Below, one piece after another: positions 1-10,890 of a stretch of 64,000 nucleotides of DNA. The DNA is taken from contig CALNXK010000022.1 in the NCBI GenBank assembly GCA_942486035.1, forward strand, positions 1,289,501 through 1,353,500. The letters are read 5' to 3'. Within the stretch, counting starts at the first letter, position 1. Each line of letters starts with the position of its first letter. Position numbers and translations under genes: made by a program. The DNA comes from Porites lobata. Lineage: Eukaryota > Cnidaria > Anthozoa > Scleractinia > Poritidae. The notes under the pieces are model-generated. The model did no database searches. It was not told the DNA's origin and saw only the letters and a list, made by a program, of their open reading frames with translations.

Positions 1-412
1 ACGCGGGAACTATCCCGAATCTTCAGATTGAATAACCAAAATCCCGAAATCGAAACTTTCAATCCCAAAAAATCTTTCGATCATCCCTGTCACTGGAAAT
101 CCGGACTAACCCCTCCCCCGGGCACACAAGGTAACGTGAAAATGTTCTCAGATAAAGGTGGCTAAATTTGGCGGCCATAGCTTGAAAAGAGGGCCTCAAA
201 AGCATCTCCTCTCCCCTACCCAGCCGGCTGACGTTTACCCGACTACTCGAACCCTATTGATTCCTCAATCATACCTGTTGGGGGGATAGTTGAGCCGAAA
301 TTTTTTCAAGCACGGAAATTTTACCATCCCTTCTTTGAAGTTTTCTAGAATTGGATTTTAAACCCTTACAGTAAGCAGGCACACACTCTTCACACTTTCT
401 CAACCCAAATTG

Positions 413-430
413 TTTATTCTTTTTTTTATT
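413..430 (-). terminator. Two AATAAA polyadenylation signals
   Basis: On the minus strand AATAAA occurs at 413-418 and again at 425-430, within 32 bases downstream of the TAA stop at 445-447 of the acidic-protein gene. Position and strand fit 3' end formation of that gene. Seen in sequence; use is inferred. Confidence 0.5.
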
Positions 431-444
431 TTAACCAGTTCACT

Positions 445-793
445 TTATGTTAACACATAGTCCAAGTAATCATCTCTCAAATTTTCCTCATCGGTAAAGA
501 GTTTTTGACATATCACTTCTTTCCCCAAATCCGCCTTCGGGTCGGAGTCCTCGGGATTCTTGGGATTCTCGGTATCGGAATCCTCGGGATTCGTGGGATT
601 CTCGGTATCGGAATCCTTGGGATTCTCGGGATCGGAATCCTCGGGATTCGTGGGACTCTGGCAATCGGGATTCGTGGGATTCTGGGGATCGGGATTCGCG
701 GGATTCTCGGGATTCTCGGGATCGGAATCCTCGGGATTCGAGGAATTCTTAGGATTGGAATCCTTGGGATTCGGATAAATGCCTTTGCGTCTC
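445..793 (-). CDS. Probable exon 2 of a secreted acidic repeat protein
   Basis: In the minus frame ending at the TAA at 445-447 there is no stop across the whole repeat. The translation is rich in N, P, D, E and S (motifs such as NPEDSDPENP and DTENPTNPEDSD) and then becomes non-repetitive, ending in DDYLDYVLT. The upstream exon stops at a phase 2 donor (GAAAG|GTAATT, 1380). An AG just before 793, or one just before 790, joins it in phase to this frame. A stronger acceptor (branch-like TACTAAT, then TTTATTAG before 810) would instead join it to a frame reading RIPRIP and ending at 513. I prefer the acidic frame because its composition matches exon 1, it has a non-repetitive tail, and its stop sits next to the AATAAA signals. 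It lacks an ATG, as expected for a second exon. The splice choice is unproven. Confidence 0.45.
540..775. repeat. Minisatellite of GGGATTC-type units
   Basis: Imperfect tandem units built from GGGATTCTC, GGGATTCGT and GGGATCGGAATCC repeat through this stretch. Unit lengths are multiples of three, so several frames on both strands stay open. It overlaps the proposed coding exon of the acidic protein, where it would encode the N-P-E-D repeats. Confidence 0.85.
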
Positions 794-1379
794 CTTGTCG
801 TTCCATTTCCCTAATAAAGAATTAGTAAAAACAGATAAGAATAGCAATAACAGATTGCTCTCGTGACAGATTTTTTCTTTCAGTCATCTAGACTGTTCAT
901 GGTATCCTGGTTTTCTGTAAGATTGTCGTGATCAAGCGCTTACTAGAACGGGAAAAAAACGGGACGCTATCTTTGCTTTCCGATGTTCAAATGTACCGGA
1001 GGGAGCCTGGTGGGCGTCTACGAGGGAGCCTGGCGCCCCTACTTATGCAATGCCTGTTCCGCTGGGTACATTTGAAAGAAACCGCTCGATCACGACCATC
1101 GATTATACGGGAGACTAAATAGGGGGCTGTAAGCAGTCTATAAGTCATCGCAAAGAAAATATGTAACAAGGTTGCGAACTAAGCCTTCTCATCCTAGTCA
1201 GCGCGTTTGTAAACAAGGACATTACAAAAAAGGGATTAAGATGAACGCCCTCGTTTATCGTCGCTCGCCCCTCGGGTGCATGGGTTACGAGTGGAAAAAC
1301 TTTGACAAGAAAAAAAAAGAGCCTTCTCGCAGTCCATTGACTCTTCAGTATAGAGCAAAAGAATAAAAATCACAATTAC

Positions 1380-1657
1380 CTTTCGGGATCTTCCTCGTCA
1401 TCAAAATCTTCATCACCATTGGTGTCTTCATCTTCCAGATCGCCTTCGTCTTCTTCTTCAACATCGGAAGCGTCATCTTCGCTTAGGTCATCTACAAATC
1501 CCTCGTCGCTTACAAGCTCCACCTTATCTTTGCCCTTTGCCTCATTAGCTGATTGTAACAGGTCCTCAGGTACATTTGCAGCCTGGGTCAGAGACCCAAC
1601 CAGAAAAACCACTAGGGTAATAAGAAAAAGAGTCTTCATGGCGTTTTCTATATTCAA
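1380..1657 (-). CDS. Exon 1 of a secreted acidic protein (signal peptide plus D/E-rich segment)
   Basis: The frame starts at ATG 1657, or at the in-frame ATG at 1639 (MKTLFLITLVVFLVG), which gives a textbook signal peptide with a probable cut after TQA. The next residues (NVPEDLLQSANEAKGKDK) lead into a segment that is nearly all Asp and Glu (DLSEDDASDVEEEDEGDLED and on to DDEEDPE). The frame meets a stop three bases past a good donor (GAAAG|GTAATT). It could therefore be a complete 93-residue protein, but splicing to the acidic repeat exon at 445-793 is more likely. A TATA box lies 60 bases upstream. Secreted acidic proteins of this composition occur in coral skeletal matrix; I cannot assign a family, and calcium binding or mineral contact is inference. 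The gene lies about 12 kb downstream of fibrillin on the same strand. Confidence 0.65.
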
Positions 1658-1716
1658 TCCAAAGTAAGCAATGAAAACAGCTGTGCTTCTCTGAGAATTT
1701 TGCTCCGTTTCTGCCC

Positions 1717-1724
1717 TTTATATA
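1717..1724 (-). promoter_or_regulatory. TATA box of the acidic-protein gene
   Basis: The minus strand reads TATATAAA here, 60 bases before the first ATG at 1657. A start of transcription about 30 bases downstream would leave a short 5' UTR. Placement is canonical for a focused metazoan core promoter. Confidence 0.5.
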
Positions 1725-2255
1725 CAGGACTCTGGATTAAAATACGCGACGCTTCTGTATGTATATTTCTACTCGAGTTCCAATGTAAGCATATAAAGTG
1801 CGTCATTGATGACCACTATACCCAGTACAATACAACTGAGAAATTCAGACTATTAAGTATTGGTGATGGTAGCTGTCTTGGTCCATTGGCTAATGTCGTG
1901 TGCTATAAGTCAAAGGGATAATATTAATAGCACAATAGTTTCTTAACCACCGATGCAATCTAACGATCTGACTTCTAGTAGTGATCGGTGGGTGAATCGT
2001 CGTGAAATGCCCTTTTCCATCTTAAAATTACCTAAATATGCAGATAATATTGGATTTAACGAAAGAATATGTGAAGGTTATGTGTCGTGTGTAATTTCCG
2101 TTCTACGATTTTAAAAGAAACAGTATTGAGTCCTGGAATGTATGTTTTTTATCCTTAAACATATTGAAAAGCATGCGTGGATAGCAGTTACGCACAGGTT
2201 AAGGATTTTTTTAGACGTTTGTGTTTGTTTTTAAAAACTAAGACCGGCACAATAC

Positions 2256-3167
2256 TTACATACATACATACATATCCTTTATTTAATCACGATATGATTT
2301 AAAGCTCAAAGCTTGTGGAGTCGTGTAAAAATAATTACAATGGATAAAACTATATATTAAATAAGAATGAAATTACTTACAAAATACAACTACAATTAAA
2401 ACTCTAAAAATATACAGTAAGATTCTAACCAAAAAAAAATACAAGGCTAAAATGAATTTACATTAGTTACCTCTAAGTAAATGGACTACAGCATTTAGAA
2501 CATAAAATAGTATATTATTCTGGCTGTCCAACGGTGAAGTTCTTCCAGAGAATGTAGAAGGTCCGCAAACGAGTAGTCCATATAGAACTGATGGTAATAT
2601 TATCTTGATGTACAAGTCCAATACGGCGTTTCTGCTCAAGAACGAAGTCCTTTTCAGGAGGTTCAGTTTGTTTACGAAATTCTTTTTTACGTCTGTAAGG
2701 TGATGTGACCAGGAAAGCCTGTCATCGACAGTAACGCCCAGAAAAGGAGAGTATTTCACCCACTCGATCCGATCCTCTCCAATAGTCACAGAATTTAGCG
2801 GCCCTATGTGCGGTTTTCTCATCAACAGCATAGCTTCGCACTTTGCCGAGTGAGGGGTTAAAGAGTTCTCTAGGCACAAACTGTTCAGTTCCGATAAAGC
2901 TTTATTTAAAGAAGTGACAGTGTTATCAACAGTGTCCCCGATGCAATAAACGGTGGTGTCATCTGCGCACATAAAGACAGAGCCAGAGGTAACAGCACTT
3001 GGTAGGTCATTGATATACAAGGCGAACAACGTTGGGCCAAGTACTGATCCTTGGGGAATCCCGCAAGTGACGTTTAGCACAGTTGAGTACTGGCTTTGTA
3101 TCGGAATAGGGCAGTTAATTGATATATAAAAACGATTCCTAGAAAACTGAATTAAATGTCTCGGCTG
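2256..3167 (-). pseudogene. 5'-truncated LINE, reverse transcriptase fragment
   Basis: The minus frame 2463-3215 encodes the middle of a non-LTR reverse transcriptase: CGIPQGSVLGPTLFALYIND (the motif B region), then VFMCADDTTVY (catalytic ADD), then the thumb region with FLGVTVDDRLSWSHHL. The endonuclease and motif A are missing. The 3' side ends in a TACA microsatellite at 2257-2274, like the simple-repeat tails of these elements. The 5' side stops where the transposon at 3168 begins. CR1/Jockey-like by motif pattern; exact clade not determined. Dead copy. Confidence 0.85.
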
Positions 3168-3450
3168 AGGGTGGATTTCCACTGTCGCGTAATTTTGATG
3201 TGCCTGTACACGCACGTAAATTTTACTCGTGTAAATAAAATAGAGGCAAGGTATGAAGTGTTGCGCTTAAACGTGAAGCTGACCAAGGTTCAACTTTTAT
3301 GTTTACGGGGCAAGACCTTTCACAGTTTTACATTGCCTCAAGAGAGGATAAAGGGGCTTTATCCTCTCTTGATTGCCTCTATTTTAAATGCGAACATAAA
3401 TTTTACGAACGTACGCACTCAAAAATTACGCGGCAGTGGAAATCCACCCT
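3168..3450. mobile_element. MITE with 29-bp terminal inverted repeats
   Basis: The ends are near-perfect inverted repeats: AGGGTGGATTTCCACTG and its complement at the far end, continuing through CGCGTAATTTT. The centre holds a second inverted pair (GAGAGGATAAAG and CTTTATCCTCTC). It is 283 bp with no coding capacity. I see no clear target duplication. It abuts the truncated LINE on its left. Confidence 0.8.
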
Positions 3451-3597
3451 GATTCAGAAGCGATAAAATACAGATTACATTTTTTCCAATTTACAAATTC
3501 CAAATTACGGATGGGCCATCTTTAGAAAAATACGAACAGTACACATGGTCTCAGGGACATTAAAAATTTTATACAATTCCTACTTCTATTATAAATA

Positions 3598-3845
3598 CAG
3601 TCAAACCTCCAAGTGCGACCAATTCTCGTTAGCGACCACCTCCCATTAGCTACCACCTATTCAACACACTAAAATTTCCCCATTCAAAACCCTATAGTCA
3701 GATTAGAACCACTCGTAAAACGACCACCTCTCATAAGCTACCACCTATTCAACACGCTAAAATTTTCCCATTCAAAACCCCATAATCAGATTAGAACCAC
3801 TCGTAAAAGACGTAAAACGACCACCTCTCATAAGCGACCGTGGCC
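3598..3845. repeat. Element end with two tandem units of about 90 bp
   Basis: TA followed by CAGTCAAACCTCCAAGTGCG resembles the end of pogo-type elements seen elsewhere in this window. Inside, a unit containing AGCTACCACCTATTCAACAC and TCAGATTAGAACCACTCG is repeated twice in tandem. The opposite end is not recognisable, so this is probably a partial copy. Confidence 0.5.
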
Positions 3846-5590
3846 ACTTTTTGCCTTAATGTTTGTGTAGTTTTTCATCGTTTTTTACCTCATGCCACCA
3901 CTTGATGCCGATTGTGTGTTCTGTTTGTTCATTGTATGTACTACGTTGCTCAGAGTGTACCAGGCATTTTCAGTGACAACATGGACTATACGTATCTTAG
4001 AAATTGCCCGCAATAAATTATCCAGTGTCAAAAAGTAGATGCGTCGGGACCTCTTCTTGGAAGAGGCTCACTACGCGGCCACTAAGTCTTAGACTAAGTC
4101 TCCTTGGTGCCGTTGATTTAACTATGAATAGTAAGAATCCTCTAACGGCCTATAAAGAAACTACACAAACTGAAAACTTGAAACACAATTGATAGGAACA
4201 TGGAAGGAAAAAATATCCGTTGTGTAGTCGGTCGGTGGGCCGACGAAACCCGCGCATAATTTCACGCTTCTGCTAATAAGACTACTAAGATCTGTTTTAG
4301 TAAGTGCTTAATGGTCGGTTATTCAAGTGAAGTCTATCTTAAATCTTTGGATCTCCAGGTCTCCTCCTTAGTGGGTTATAATGTTTTGCTTATCTTCCCT
4401 ATATACTTCCATGAAACTGTCAAACAGCATGACGTCATGATGACGTTACGTCATCGTGCGATCAAACCATTCCTAGATGTTGAAAACGATGTGTATATTA
4501 TGTTTGTAAAGTTGTTCCGGTCCCCTAGAAGCCCAAAACTTCAGGTTTTGAATAGGGTAAATATCCCAATTTTGCAAAGGGCAAATAATGGTTTAATATA
4601 TTTTAAAGTAAAAGTCAGCAACATGACTGAAAATGTAAGGGAAAGTCGGGAAAGGAAAAAAAATAATTAAAGGCTAATACTATGCTTGTAAGGGTTACAA
4701 TTGTATATTATATATTCTGTGAAAATAGTTATAAGGAGAGAAAAGGAGCAAAAACAAACAAATATTGTCGGTAAAAAATAAAGGATATCTATTTAAAAAC
4801 GCATAATGGTTATGCAAAGGCTAATGGTTTTCACACGAGCCCCAACAAAAAAAGGAAAAATAAAGCAAACGAAGAAAACAAAAATTAAGGCCAACCATCT
4901 CATTGATCAAACTGAAAGTAGTCCTCGACCAATCGTAGTGACAATCAGGGTCCGTGAGATCGGTCATACTTGTTGTACTCAAAAAGGAAATTATATAGGG
5001 TGGTGCGGATGGCGGTCTAAGTTATATAGGGTGTCAAACCCTACATTTATTAAATTTAGGTTCTGTTCCCGTCTGCTAATAATGATTTACTCTTTTTCAT
5101 TATAACTGTTTGGACGTCTCGTGAATCGAAACGTCTTAGACAGGCAAAGGCTGAGAATTCAGAAACAGAAAGGATAGAAAAAGCCAAGACCAATACAACA
5201 TAGACAATCATAAAAAAAGAAGTATGTATTTCTACATCCGGAAACGCACGCGTCATGCCAGCTCAATATTAAGTATTTTCCTAAGATGCTGTCTCCAAAT
5301 ACAAAGCCGGGCATCTTTTTCCCACAGCTTCTGATAATTTGGGAAAAACCTTAAAGTGGTATTCTAATTGAATCTTTTTGGTAAATTATACTGGGGGGGT
5401 AAAATCGGGAAACGATCAAAAATGGATGAAAAAAGGGATCAGTTGTACCTGGGCGTCCAAATATGGTATGGTTTTCAGAGTCTCGAGTCTTAAACCGGTT
5501 TTACCGATTTCAATATTTAGCGTCTAAAACAGAGTATCGTTATGGACCCTAGTGGACAGCTGGCAATGAGCAGTCATACAATTCTGTTAG
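3846..5590. other. Intergenic, no gene recognised
   Basis: Only short chance frames are present, the longest a 119-codon plus-strand frame at 4311-4670 with no recognisable motif or flanking signal. AT-rich sequence with homopolymer runs. Nothing supportable as a gene. Confidence 0.5.
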
Positions 5591-5672
5591 CCAGGAGCCC
5601 ATCAAATGGAGCCTCCATCTCCATTAATTTCTTGAGTCAACCCTTTCCCGAGTAGATTTATAAATAGAACGG
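5591..5672 (+). repeat. Dispersed repeat, copy 1 (inverted partner at 7003)
   Basis: An 82-base block running from CCAGGAGCCCATCAAATGG to GTAGATTTATAAATAGAACGG minus its first base is repeated in reverse complement at 7003-7087 with only a small internal difference. The pair could be ends of one decayed element or two insertions. Confidence 0.6.
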
Positions 5673-7002
5673 CTTGTTTCCCGCGAAAAGTGTCATATTT
5701 CCGTGAGTCTCGTATGTCACCGTGAAAAAAATGAAGTTGGATGAAGTCGAACTCAGAAGCCCATCCTTCGACCGTTTTCCTTTTTTACTATACGTCCATT
5801 TTTATAGTTTTACAGCCGCTGGGATCTGGGATGAAATAAAAGTTAATGAATTACCCGACTGAGACTGAGCATGAAGCGATGGGACAAAGGCAGCGAACTG
5901 AGGATCACGGAAAGGTTCTTTGCGAGTGTTTGTTTGTTTGTTTGTTTGTTTTTTTTGCCGTCATACATCCCACATTTAAGCATGCACCTTGAAAAGAGTC
6001 GACGATTAAGCGTTCTGTGGACGATTTGAAACTTCGCGATGATCAGCGCCGAAAAAGTGCCAGGATCATTTATTTTTGTCATCGCCGTGGAGTGGATTTC
6101 GCCAGTTAATTAAGCACCGTGTGCAAAAGCGATGACCTAAGTAGCAAGTAAGGAGGAATGCTTCAGAAAAATTGCAGTCTTCCTTTACAACTGACTTGTA
6201 TCACCATGAGAGTTGCCTGATAAAACTGGCACTTGAAAAGTTGAACAGAAGACAACAGTTGCTCGACCGTGAAGCTATTAAACTCAAAAGTAATTTGCTA
6301 ACGGTGGAATTTGTGACATCGCGCTCCAGTCCAAAGACCCTCTTATCTCAAGAAAAACAAAATGGATTGTATCTGCGCCCAAAGAATTATGACTGACCAA
6401 CAGGAGAATTCTCAGCAATTAATGTAGAAGTTTAGGCCAATTCTTTCCTTCGAATTCGCATCTGTAGATCACTTTTTTGCGAGAAAACAATGGCTGGGCT
6501 CGGCGTTTATACAAAACATGGCAGGGAATCATCACACTAACTGACGGACAAAACAACCACAGTATTTATTCAGACAAACGCATTTCGGATAAAAACTTGA
6601 AAAACTAGAAATTTGATTAATATTGAGTCATTTAGCCGAAATAAGAACCTTAACGCTCAAAAAAATTGGCTAAAGAAAACGAATCCTGTCAGAACTACAG
6701 ACCGCAGGTAGTAGTTAATCCTTACGCATGTAACAGACCAGCTTAACGTGAGACAAGCAACCAAAATTAAGATTAACATAGTCAGAGTTTAAAACTCTCC
6801 ATAGTATAATCTACCCGCTAGAAAGAAAAGAAAAGAAAATCTCTGAGGGATGAAAACTCTAAGGTCACGTTTCACTAGCTTATGAGTTTGTTTGGCCTGT
6901 CAGCACCGGATTTCCTGCTGTTTCGTGAAGTACAATAGCAGTGTCATTTAGTCGTTGTGATTGGCTCTTCCCACCGTCGGCGCGCGAAGTCTCCCCTGGG
7001 AA

Positions 7003-7087
7003 CCGTTCTAATTATAAATCTACTCGGGAAAGGGTTGACTCCAAGGGCTTGTATGGGAGATGGAGGCTCCATTTGATAGGCTCCTGG
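7003..7087 (-). repeat. Dispersed repeat, copy 2 (inverted)
   Basis: Reverse complement of the block at 5591-5672, sharing GGAGCCTCCATCTCC and TCAACCCTTTCCCGAGTAG. A 125-codon minus-strand frame runs across it (6944-7321) but has no recognisable domain and is probably chance. Confidence 0.6.
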
Positions 7088-7811
7088 CCTTGACGCTGCT
7101 AAATTTGTATGGCCAAGTGTCTTTACTCTTATAGAGACGATCTGTCCAAGAATTTGTTCAAAATCACAGCCGAAGAGTGCAAAAACTCCACTTCCGGTTG
7201 ACGTACGTCGCTCGAAAACGTCCCTGCTTAAACTCCCTAATGCCTCGGCGGTACACCTCAACCCAAACTTCCTCTGAATGCTCAAGCCCCCAGGGGGGTG
7301 GGGGTGGGGGGTGGTTGTCATTTAGCTAATAATGGAAGTACTGTCAACAGCAATTGATAGCATGACGCCGGTGCAGGTCAACCTACAATAAGGAAAGAAA
7401 AAGTGTTTTTACACTTACTAATCGAATCGATCAAAAACAAACAACAGTAGCTGAAAATAAACTTTTCTCTTTAAAGAAATACCTACCTCGAAATAATTCA
7501 CCTAACTTGCCAGTAGCTAGGGAAATTATCAGTCAAATTTCAATAGTACAGGTGAACAGGAGAAAATTGCGCGAATGATTGTTATCCTAAAAAAAACGAA
7601 AAACAAATGTTAGTCATCTGTCTTATGCAACAGCACAAAGACAACAACAACAGTAGCAGAAGAAAGTCGCGAAATCTTTGCTCACCTGACCATGCATGTG
7701 CATGAACCTGAAGTCAGGACGAATTTTCGCAGCGTTCATAGACGACCTTCATACAGCTCTTCACGTAAGGGAAGAAACTCAGATGCGCCATGGTAAAATC
7801 GGTAAATAAGC

Positions 7812-8025
7812 TTAAGAGTGTGTCCATGAGAAAACCAGGCAGAACCAGGCAGGAGGTGATAATGCTCAAATCACCGATTTCGCTCAAACTTGGCACAAAT
7901 GTTAGGTATCAGGAGTTAGCTTATGTGACAGAATGTCAGGTCAAAATATTAAATTCCCTGGGAGATCCGGGCTCCCCCTGTAAAAATCGCCATTTTGCCC
8001 GTTTATGCATAATTAATTAGCTAAC
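7812..8025 (+). repeat. Dispersed repeat, copy 1 (inverted partner at 12360)
   Basis: The block begins TTAAGAGTGTGTCCATGAG, contains GGCAGGAGGTGATAATGCTC and ends AATTAATTAGCTAAC. A diverged reverse-complement copy sits 4.3 kb away at 12360-12564. No coding capacity. Superfamily unknown. Confidence 0.7.
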
Positions 8026-9531
8026 TTTACGATGCCAGTGCAACAAACATAAAAGCCACCTGGAACTTAAATGCACTGAGAGATAATCTGACATCATAAG
8101 ACTTTAAGCACAATAAACTGTTTAAAGTCGCCGATTCGATTTCCCCCCTCTTAGCCCCCTTAAGTTGGGTCATCATTTCCAAGTTTTGAGTAAGGCGTAA
8201 AATTAGGGTATTTTATTCCCAAATATCTCTGATGAGCAACCGCTTATCTTTATAACTTTTGCATGAGTAGTTAAAGCCATCACTTAAGTTGAGAAAAAGA
8301 TCATAAAAAGTTTGGGCAATTCACTTTCTTCCATGTGTTGACATAAACTGTTCATGTGACTGAACGACTCTTGCATATTTCATCAAAATTCAGGGCCTCA
8401 CAATATTCGTGTGTTTGCCTTTGAATGAGGAGAAATCGAACAAAAAAACTCATCAGACAATGATTTAACATTAATAAGGGTAAAATCATAAAAATTGTTG
8501 TGCAAGAAACGCTAACGATGATTTTTGATAGCGATATACGCGATCTTTTCAAGTAAAAACAACATACAAAGATTTAATTCACAGTTCTACTTACTTTAAC
8601 AATTTCGCCCTAAAAACAATATAAACGATCATTAAAATCCATATACGTATCTCTTAGATGTCTCAGCTGCTAGTTTGTGCCCGCTTTGATTTGTTCTTCA
8701 TGCCACCTTCGATGTCCAGTTCAGCGTAGTTCAGCGTCGTGACTCGCTGTACGACTAAAATTCCTTAGCCATCAGTTTACGCACCAAAATCCAAATCAAG
8801 TTGTTTTAGGACAAACCAATACGAAATGTAGAAAGCCGATTCTTAACCCATTGAAAGAATTATTTCTGCCACTGTTGTAGCTCAATTCACACGTTGCAAA
8901 CGTCCGACATCTTTGACATTAAATGGAGCCCGCATTTTTAAGCAGCGGTTGCCACCATACGGAAAGATCGTATCGGGAGTCAGGAACCAGGAGCCAGGAG
9001 CCAGAGTTCAGTGAACAAAATGACTTTCCGACATTCTCTGAGATTATTTTATTGTTATTGTATGCTGATAAATAATTTAGAATTCCAAATCTATTGGCAA
9101 CTTTATTCAGACCATGATTATAAATGATCCCATGTCTTCTCAAACTCGGCGATAGAAGTCGTTTTGTCTTCGTGTTTTGGAAAGAACTGTTTTTTCTATT
9201 TTAGTTGCACGTGAAATAGCAGCGAAGTGAAGCCGGATGTTAGTGCAGACCAGTTCAAAGAGACAAATAAAGCGTGAGCGTGATTTTTTTTTTTTTTTTC
9301 ATACTGGAGTCCCTTCTCCCCGGGGGAGTGTCCAAATTGCGTATAAATGCCCTACCCTGCTGGCACCAGATTTGACTGTCATAAACAGTGAATTTTTTTA
9401 TCTCGCACGGTCTTTTGGGGGTCTTATAAAGCCTAACTGTGGCACTAATGTTCCCAAGTAGAATTCAAAATACACCACACTTTCACATTGAGTTAGATAT
9501 TTTTCTCAAACAACCGCTTCCATATGTTTAA
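8026..9531. other. Intergenic, nothing recognised
   Basis: AT-rich sequence without convincing coding frames or clear repeat ends; one poly-T run near 9284-9299. Confidence 0.4.
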
Positions 9532-9903
9532 CACCCTTCCCACATTCCCTCCGAGAGATACTTCAACTGTAATACTTCGATTTCAAATTTCTCGCCCTAC
9601 CCAGGTAAGGTCAATTTTCTCGTCCTAGACATCGATCTCGGAAGGGCCTTTTTGCGTACTCTTGGGCACCAAAACCAGTTTAGTGCCAAGCCGTGTGCCG
9701 TGCTGAGGCTGGCAGATGTTGAATTATGGACGGAGGCAACAATTAAGCTACAGACATTTGATGTTTCGGCCCGTGCGTGGTCGGAAGACACCCAGTAAAT
9801 AATGCCCATGGGGTTGCCCAAGGAAAATTTGGGTTTTACGAGAGTCGAACTGCAGGAGGTCTTTAACGAGGAAAAGTGCGGACACATCTACTTTTTGGAG
9901 TGA
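9532..9903 (+). pseudogene. Possible decayed coding fragment of unknown family
   Basis: The plus frame from 9532 is open for 88 codons to TAA at 9796-9798, then open again for 34 codons to TGA at 9901. Both halves have protein-like composition (VNFLVLDIDLGRAFLRTLG; LADVELWTEATIKLQTFDV; then LGFTRVELQEVFNEEKCGH). That pattern suggests a coding segment broken by one nonsense change. The opposite strand is also open at 9597-9887, so orientation is uncertain. I do not recognise the family. Confidence 0.3.
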
Positions 9904-10060
9904 ATGTACTGCATGCAATTTTTAAGTTACAATATACTATAGATAAATCTAATTTGTTTCTAAAATTCCTCTCATACTCCGAGTAGCTTAGGACATAGGG
10001 GAAAGCAGAGATCAGACCATCGCATCATGGAAAATTCTCAATCAGACTGTCATCGTAAAC

Positions 10061-10221
10061 TGAGTGGTCGCGGTCGCTTACTGGATGTGGATGTGTTCGT
10101 TTACAGGAGGTTCCAACTACAAGCGCTTGACTTGATAATATATTTGGTGCATGTTTTGAATAAGTGATCGCTTATTGGGAAGTGGTCACTTAAGTTGGGT
10201 GGTCGCACGTAGGTTCGACTG
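10061..10221. mobile_element. Pogo-like element remnant
   Basis: GGTGGTCGCACGTAGGTTCG followed by ACTG at the right edge mirrors the TIR type of the elements at 3598 and 56750, and GTGGTCGC / AGTGATCGC motifs repeat inside. The left end is not clear. Confidence 0.4.
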
Positions 10222-10264
10222 TTAAAATTTGTTAAAATGTAAGAGAAATCCTAAAATTGTAATA

Positions 10265-10890
10265 CAGTGGAAGCTCTCGTACGAGGGTGCCCTCGGGACG
10301 AGAAAAAGGTGTCCTTAACTGGATCTGGCCACTTACAAGAATGAATCTCATATGCAGCATAGTTATGCAAGTGGAATTCAGCCACTTTAAAAGTGGTGTA
10401 AAGGTCAGATAGCCGCTTACGGAAGCTCCTCCCAGCTACAAATTAACACTGGTAATAGCAAAAAACTGTTTTTTAGTGTATGGTTACGCTGATGTTCTCG
10501 CCTTGTTGTAATTTACGTAAAAGCATACAATTCAGTTTGTATTTTCAAGTGTAACCGGACGAGTATGTGAAAAAACGGTAACTCTGAAACGGATATATAA
10601 GAATGATTCATAACAGTGACAAACAGCCACATGACTGTGGACATGATATGAACAAAAAAAAAACAACATTCAGAGGCGGATAAGATTTCTTTCGAGTGTC
10701 TGCTTAGGAGAGCTTTAAATCAAAGCTAACATCTAATTCGCCGATAAACCCTTTAAGTGTCCGCGGCCGCCTACGGGAATGTAAAAATCCAGAGTTTGTG
10801 TGGAAGTTGAAACGGTATTTTGTGATGGAGGGCGTAAGTAGAGCTATTCGCTATATACGAGAGTGTCCGTTAAGAGAACTTAATCTACTG
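10265..10890. mobile_element. TA-flanked pogo-like nonautonomous element
   Basis: Flanking TA dinucleotides (10263-10264, 10891-10892) border CAGTGGAAGCTCTCGTACGAG on the left and a right end whose complement begins CAGTAGATTAAGTTC. Internal GTGTCC(T/G)TAA motifs recur near both ends. No transposase frame. The TIR match is modest. Confidence 0.45.

Noticed and set aside
540..775. CRISPR-like array
   Set aside because: No regular repeats with unique spacers; it is a simple minisatellite in an animal genome.
505..825. Plus-strand frame of ILGIGILGIRG repeats as a protein
   Set aside because: It is the complement of a minisatellite with unit length in multiples of three, so several frames are open by construction. 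No signal peptide, promoter or downstream signal on that strand.
4311..4670. 119-codon plus-strand frame
   Set aside because: Low-information composition, no domain, no start context or splice evidence.
6944..7321. 125-codon minus-strand frame
   Set aside because: It runs across a dispersed repeat and a G-rich stretch with no known motif or gene signal.
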